A DNA stretch of 8,308 bases from Candidatus Nanoanaerosalina archaeon. Lineage in GTDB: Archaea; Nanohalarchaeota; Nanosalinia; Nanosalinales; Nanoanaerosalinaceae. The notes beneath the pieces were generated by a model. That model saw only the letters and a list, made by a program, of their open reading frames with translations. It did no database searches and was not told the DNA's origin. Made by a program: the position numbers and the translations under genes. Below are positions 5,812-8,308 of the stretch, one piece after another (position 1 is the stretch's first letter; every line of letters starts with the position of its first letter). The stretch spans positions 1 through 8,308 of the forward strand of contig JALDAH010000034.1 of the NCBI GenBank assembly GCA_022729275.1, in the 5' to 3' direction.

Positions 5812-5919
5812 TTCGACAATACCCACATTTAAATAATGTATTCTCTTTCGATATAGTGGGTGTTGTTTCGAGCATCTTTATTTTTCTCTATGAGTTTGAG
5901 TTAGCTTCCTGATAAAGAT
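5812..5919 (+). other. Two tandem long stem-loops after the 247-aa gene (3' UTR structure, terminator or small RNA)
   Basis: Stem 1 pairs ACAATACCCAC (5816-5826) with GTGGGTGTTGT (5856-5866), 11 bp with one G-U; after a 2-base bulge, TTCG (5812-5815) pairs with CGAG (5869-5872). Its 29-base loop contains ATTTAAATAATG, which could be a TATA box. Stem 2 pairs ATCTTTAT (5874-5881) with ATAAAGAT (5912-5919) around a T-rich 30-base loop. These fill most of the 179-bp gap before the next gene. The T-rich loop of stem 2 may end the upstream transcript. A separate small RNA is an alternative, but no H/ACA or C/D box is seen. Confidence 0.45.
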
Positions 5920-5927
5920 AAAACTAT

Positions 5928-5969
5928 GAAAAATTTATTAACCAATCAGTAAAAGATTATAATAGAGGT
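5928..5969 (+). promoter_or_regulatory. Promoter and ribosome binding site of the solute-binding protein gene
   Basis: GAAAAA followed by TTTATTAA (5934-5941) reads as BRE plus TATA box and predicts a start near 5963. AGAGGT (5964-5969) then gives a Shine-Dalgarno site 6 bases before the ATG at 5976, close to the mRNA 5' end. Confidence 0.5.
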
Positions 5970-5975
5970 TTTAAT

Positions 5976-7580
5976 ATGGACAAAAAGAACATTGTGATCG
6001 GGGTTGTGGTCTTGGTCATTGTAGCTGCAGTGGGATACATGGTAATTCAAACCCTAGAAGAGACTCATACAGAAGTTGATGAAGAACAAAAACTTGTTGT
6101 GGGTACCACTGATACTGCAAGAACTCTTGACCCGGCTGACTCATACGATACATTTGGTTCCAGAATTCTGAAAAACACAGGCAACACACTGGTAGGTTAT
6201 GAACCAGGTACAGATAGCCTTGAAGGAAAACTAGCAATTACTTGGAATATCAAGGAAGAAGGAGAAACCTACAATTTGAAACTAAGGGATGACGTTTACT
6301 TTCATAATGGAGAACACATGACAGCGGAAGACGTCAAGTTTTCACTTGAAAGAGCAAGAGATCTTGAAGGTATGCCAAGTGCTCTTTTGGAGAACATGGA
6401 AGGAGTTGAAGTAGTGGATGACTACGAGATAAACATCCATCTAAAGAATCCCTCCATCACTTTCCTATCTGTCTTGGCCTATACAGTGGCAACAGTAGTT
6501 CCTGAAGGAGAGTACCCTTATCCTGAAGATTTGGAAGATATAGAAGAAGAGGATGAAACTGAAATTTTCAGCGATGATGTGATCAGTACAGGAGCTTACG
6601 AGCTAGCTTCTTGGAATCCAGGTGAATCAGTAAGACTCGTTGAAAACGAGAATTACTGGGGACAACAGCCTCATGCAGAAGAAGTGGAAATCCTGATTTA
6701 TGAAAACTCCGAAGAGCTAAGACAAGCTCTGGAAAACGGTGAGATAGATATAGTTTACAGAGAACTTGATCCTGTGGACAGAGAAATTGTCAGAGAATCA
6801 GATGATTTGATTCACAAAGAATTCGAAAGCATGTCGATCGATTTTTTGGTACTTGACGTGACGCAGGAACCTATCGCTGATTTGAACGTAAGGAAAGCTA
6901 TTTCCTATGCTTTAGACAGGGATGAAATCAACGAAGAGATATACATGGGTGAAAGACTTTCTCTTCACTCACTGGTACCTGAAGGTATGATGGCTCATAA
7001 ACCGGTGTTTAAGGAACAGTACGGTGCAGGTAGTGACATCGAACAGGCAAGAGCCATGCTTGAAGAATCGGGTTATTCCGAAGAAGAACCTTTGGAAATT
7101 TCGCTCTGGACTCCTGAATCAGATCTGAGGATACAGACCTCTGAGAAGATCAAGGAGCAGTTAGAAAGAACTGATATGGCAGAGGTAGAAGTAGGAGTTG
7201 AAGAATGGGGTGAATTCCAGGAAAGGATGGGAACAGATATCAAGTTCCACATCATAGGATGGGAACCTGATTTCTTTGATCCTGATAACTTCCTGACACC
7301 TTTCTTAGAGACAAGTTCAGCAGAATTCCTTGGATCTCATTACTCTGATGAAGAGATGGATCAGATGCTTGCAGAACAGATTCAGATAATCGACTACGAT
7401 GAAAGAGTAGAGAAACTTGAGATCATACAGGACAAGCTGGCTGAAGATATTCCTTATCTACCACTTCTACAGACAGAGCAGTTCGCATCATTCCAAGAAG
7501 ATGTGGATGATGATTCAGTTGAACTCGGACCTGTACAGATTTTCAGGTACTACACGATCAGAAAAGAAGGCTGGAACTAA
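5976..7580 (+). CDS. ABC-type extracellular solute-binding protein, family 5 (peptide/nickel class), membrane-anchored
   Basis: This 534-aa protein is a full-length SBP_bac_5 (DppA/OppA-type) binding protein. Residues 5-25 form a hydrophobic helix; there is no cysteine at all, so it is not a lipoprotein and is probably held by this uncleaved N-terminal anchor or a signal sequence. Family blocks are LRDDVYFHNGEHMTAEDV (103-120), STGAYELASWNPGESVRL (204-221) with ENYWG (225-229), NVRKAISYALDRDEI (304-318), and a C-terminal lobe with WEPDFFDPDNFL (429-440). It would capture oligopeptides or a similar solute outside the cell for an ABC permease. No permease or ATPase gene is here: the gene is monocistronic, followed by a terminator and convergent genes. 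Acidic residues outnumber basic ones about 127 to 39, as expected for a protein exposed to high salt. Confidence 0.9.
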   Translation: MDKKNIVIGVVVLVIVAAVGYMVIQTLEETHTEVDEEQKLVVGTTDTARTLDPADSYDTFGSRILKNTGNTLVGYEPGTDSLEGKLAITWNIKEEGETYNLKLRDDVYFHNGEHMTAEDVKFSLERARDLEGMPSALLENMEGVEVVDDYEINIHLKNPSITFLSVLAYTVATVVPEGEYPYPEDLEDIEEEDETEIFSDDVISTGAYELASWNPGESVRLVENENYWGQQPHAEEVEILIYENSEELRQALENGEIDIVYRELDPVDREIVRESDDLIHKEFESMSIDFLVLDVTQEPIADLNVRKAISYALDRDEINEEIYMGERLSLHSLVPEGMMAHKPVFKEQYGAGSDIEQARAMLEESGYSEEEPLEISLWTPESDLRIQTSEKIKEQLERTDMAEVEVGVEEWGEFQERMGTDIKFHIIGWEPDFFDPDNFLTPFLETSSAEFLGSHYSDEEMDQMLAEQIQIIDYDERVEKLEIIQDKLAEDIPYLPLLQTEQFASFQEDVDDDSVELGPVQIFRYYTIRKEGWN

Positions 7581-7582
7581 TT

Positions 7583-7626
7583 GGTTCGCGGTTTAAAACC
7601 CGTTAGAACCCCTTTTTTCTTTTTAT
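7583..7626 (+). terminator. Hairpin plus T-tract terminator of the solute-binding protein gene
   Basis: Two bases after the stop, GGTTC (7583-7587) pairs with GAACC (7606-7610), with an inner CGG/CCG-containing stem. TTTTTTCTTTTT (7613-7624) follows. The shape is that of an intrinsic terminator and confirms the gene is not co-transcribed with a downstream permease. Confidence 0.7.
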
Positions 7627-7662
7627 TTTATAGAATGTTGCTTTTAAATTCGAGAATTAAAA

Positions 7663-7736
7663 TGGACTCGCGGGGATTTGAACCCCGGGCCTCTTCCATG
7701 CCAAGGAAGCGTTCTGCCGAGCTGAACTACGAGCCC
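7663..7736 (-). tRNA. tRNA-Ala (anticodon GGC)
   Basis: The minus strand folds into a standard 74-nt cloverleaf. The acceptor GGGCTCG pairs with CGAGTCC, the D stem is GTTC/GAAC with GG in the loop, the anticodon stem is CTTCC/GGAAG with loop TTGGCAT, and the T stem is CGGGG/CCCCG with loop TTCAAAT. The anticodon GGC is at 7702-7700. The third acceptor pair is G3:U70, the alanine identity element, so the assignment is firm. The discriminator is A and CCA is not encoded: TTTT (7662-7659) follows directly and may act as terminator. There is no intron. The gene lies 56 bp after the LysM gene on the same strand and converges on the solute-binding protein gene. Confidence 0.97.
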
Positions 7737-7761
7737 TAGTTAATACTAATTTCAACATGAA

Positions 7762-7776
7762 CATTTATTAAAAAAA
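7762..7776 (-). promoter_or_regulatory. tRNA-Ala promoter, combined with a T tract ending the upstream gene
   Basis: On the minus strand TTTAATAAATG (7772-7762) is centred about 31 bases before the tRNA 5' end, right for a TATA box with a short 5' leader. It merges with a run of seven T (7776-7770) that can terminate the LysM gene transcript. Confidence 0.5.
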
Positions 7777-7792
7777 TTGTTTTAAGAAACAG

Positions 7793-8308
7793 CTAAAAAC
7801 TGTATCCTTCCCTGTAAGCTTCTCTTATATCCTTTATATCCATGTAGCTTCCTGGTATCCTTATCTCCTGACCTACTTCAAGTACATCAGCATTTTGGAT
7901 ATCCGGGTTTGAATCAAGCAGATCTTCCAGAGTTTTATTGTATCTCGAAGCTATGCTGTTGAGACTGTCTCCTTGTTCAACTGTGTATAAATCATCAATT
8001 TCTACTTCTTCAACCTCGTCAAGGTAGTTGTTGAATATTTCCATAGATGTGACGATTTTCTGAACGTAGCTCTTGCCTGTCAAAGCGTAACCGTTTGAAA
8101 AATACTTGTTAGATACTTCATCATCTTCCAAAATACTGTAAAGATTTACATCATATTTATCTATCACTTCATGGTTTATTCTGCCCCCTGGTTTTGTTAC
8201 ACCATGGTTTTGCTCAAGGTAATCGGAAACCATGTTTCCGATCCTGGTCTCTCCTTGATGGTATCCAAGTATTGAAAGTCCCCATTGACCAAATCTATTG
8301 TAAAGATC
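7793..8308 (-). CDS. Transglycosylase-like (SLT/MltD-type) protein with C-terminal LysM domain, 5'-truncated by the window edge
   Basis: The frame is open to the window end, so 171 C-terminal residues are seen; an internal ATG at 8233 is not the likely start. Near the edge, WGLSILGYHQGETRIGNMV (fragment residues 9-27) lines up with the late SLT block of MltD-type lytic transglycosylases (ALAAYNAGxGRV). NGYALTGKSYVQKIVTSMEI (72-91) matches the following LPxETRxYVPKxLA segment. An acidic linker leads to one LysM domain at about 108-153 (YTVEQGDSLNSIASRYNKT to GQEIRIPG), then an 18-residue tail. The catalytic Glu of the SLT fold would lie upstream, outside the window. In bacteria these proteins cut murein. 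Most archaea have none, so the substrate may be another glycan. LysM is confident; the SLT assignment rests on two blocks. Confidence 0.7.
   Translation of the reverse strand, partial: DLYNRFGQWGLSILGYHQGETRIGNMVSDYLEQNHGVTKPGGRINHEVIDKYDVNLYSILEDDEVSNKYFSNGYALTGKSYVQKIVTSMEIFNNYLDEVEEVEIDDLYTVEQGDSLNSIASRYNKTLEDLLDSNPDIQNADVLEVGQEIRIPGSYMDIKDIREAYREGYSF

Noticed and set aside
7663..7736. Use of the tRNA-Ala gene as an integration site.
   Set aside because: I see no repeat of the tRNA 3' end elsewhere in the window and no integrase gene.
8231..8233. ATG as the start codon of the LysM protein.
   Set aside because: The frame is open to the window end, and the upstream codons encode a transglycosylase-like block that continues into this protein.
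1..8308. CRISPR array, insertion sequence or prophage.
   Set aside because: There are no regularly spaced direct repeats, no transposase or phage-like proteins, and no target duplications.

Overview
The window looks like chromosomal DNA from an AT-rich archaeon, probably a salt-adapted euryarchaeote. The evidence is: TATA/BRE-type promoters close to start codons with no bacterial -35/-10 boxes; several starts compatible with leaderless mRNAs, with clear Shine-Dalgarno sites mainly at internal starts; a tRNA gene with no encoded CCA; a split MgtE-like transporter beside a PhoU/TrkA-C protein, an archaeal arrangement; and a very acidic secreted protein (about 127 D/E against 39 K/R by hand count). 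AT-rich halophilic lineages such as Methanonatronarchaeia are one possibility, but this is inference and no marker settles it.

Layout. Positions 1-1131 (+) hold the 3' part of an MFS transporter. It converges on, and overlaps by 6 bp, a minus-strand gene (1126-2310) that I read as a divergent GCS2-type carboxylate-amine ligase. Upstream of that, on the same strand, is a three-gene cation-transport cluster, in transcription order: MgtE-like half 1 (4683 to 4102), MgtE-like half 2 (4109 to 3525, TTG start, 8-bp overlap), and a protein with two PhoU + TrkA-C units (3477 to 2371). The halves probably form one divalent-cation permease, with the PhoU/TrkA-C protein as its cytosolic regulator.

A 369-bp divergent intergenic region (4684-5052) follows. 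Its left part carries nested inverted repeats upstream of the transporter promoter. Its right part has a strong TATA box and then about 180 nt of likely structured leader, including a hairpin with a cUUCGg loop and competing GGAAAAAG/CTTTTTTCC stems, ahead of an unrecognised 247-aa protein (5053-5796). Two more perfect hairpins lie in the first 160 bp of that reading frame, and two long stem-loops follow its stop. This leader-gene-trailer block is the best candidate for something undescribed.

Downstream, a monocistronic family 5 extracellular solute-binding protein (5976-7580) ends in a hairpin-plus-T-tract terminator. Converging on it are tRNA-Ala(GGC) (7736 to 7663, with the G3:U70 identity pair) and the 3' part of a transglycosylase-like protein with a C-terminal LysM domain (8308 to 7793), an unexpected protein in an archaeon.
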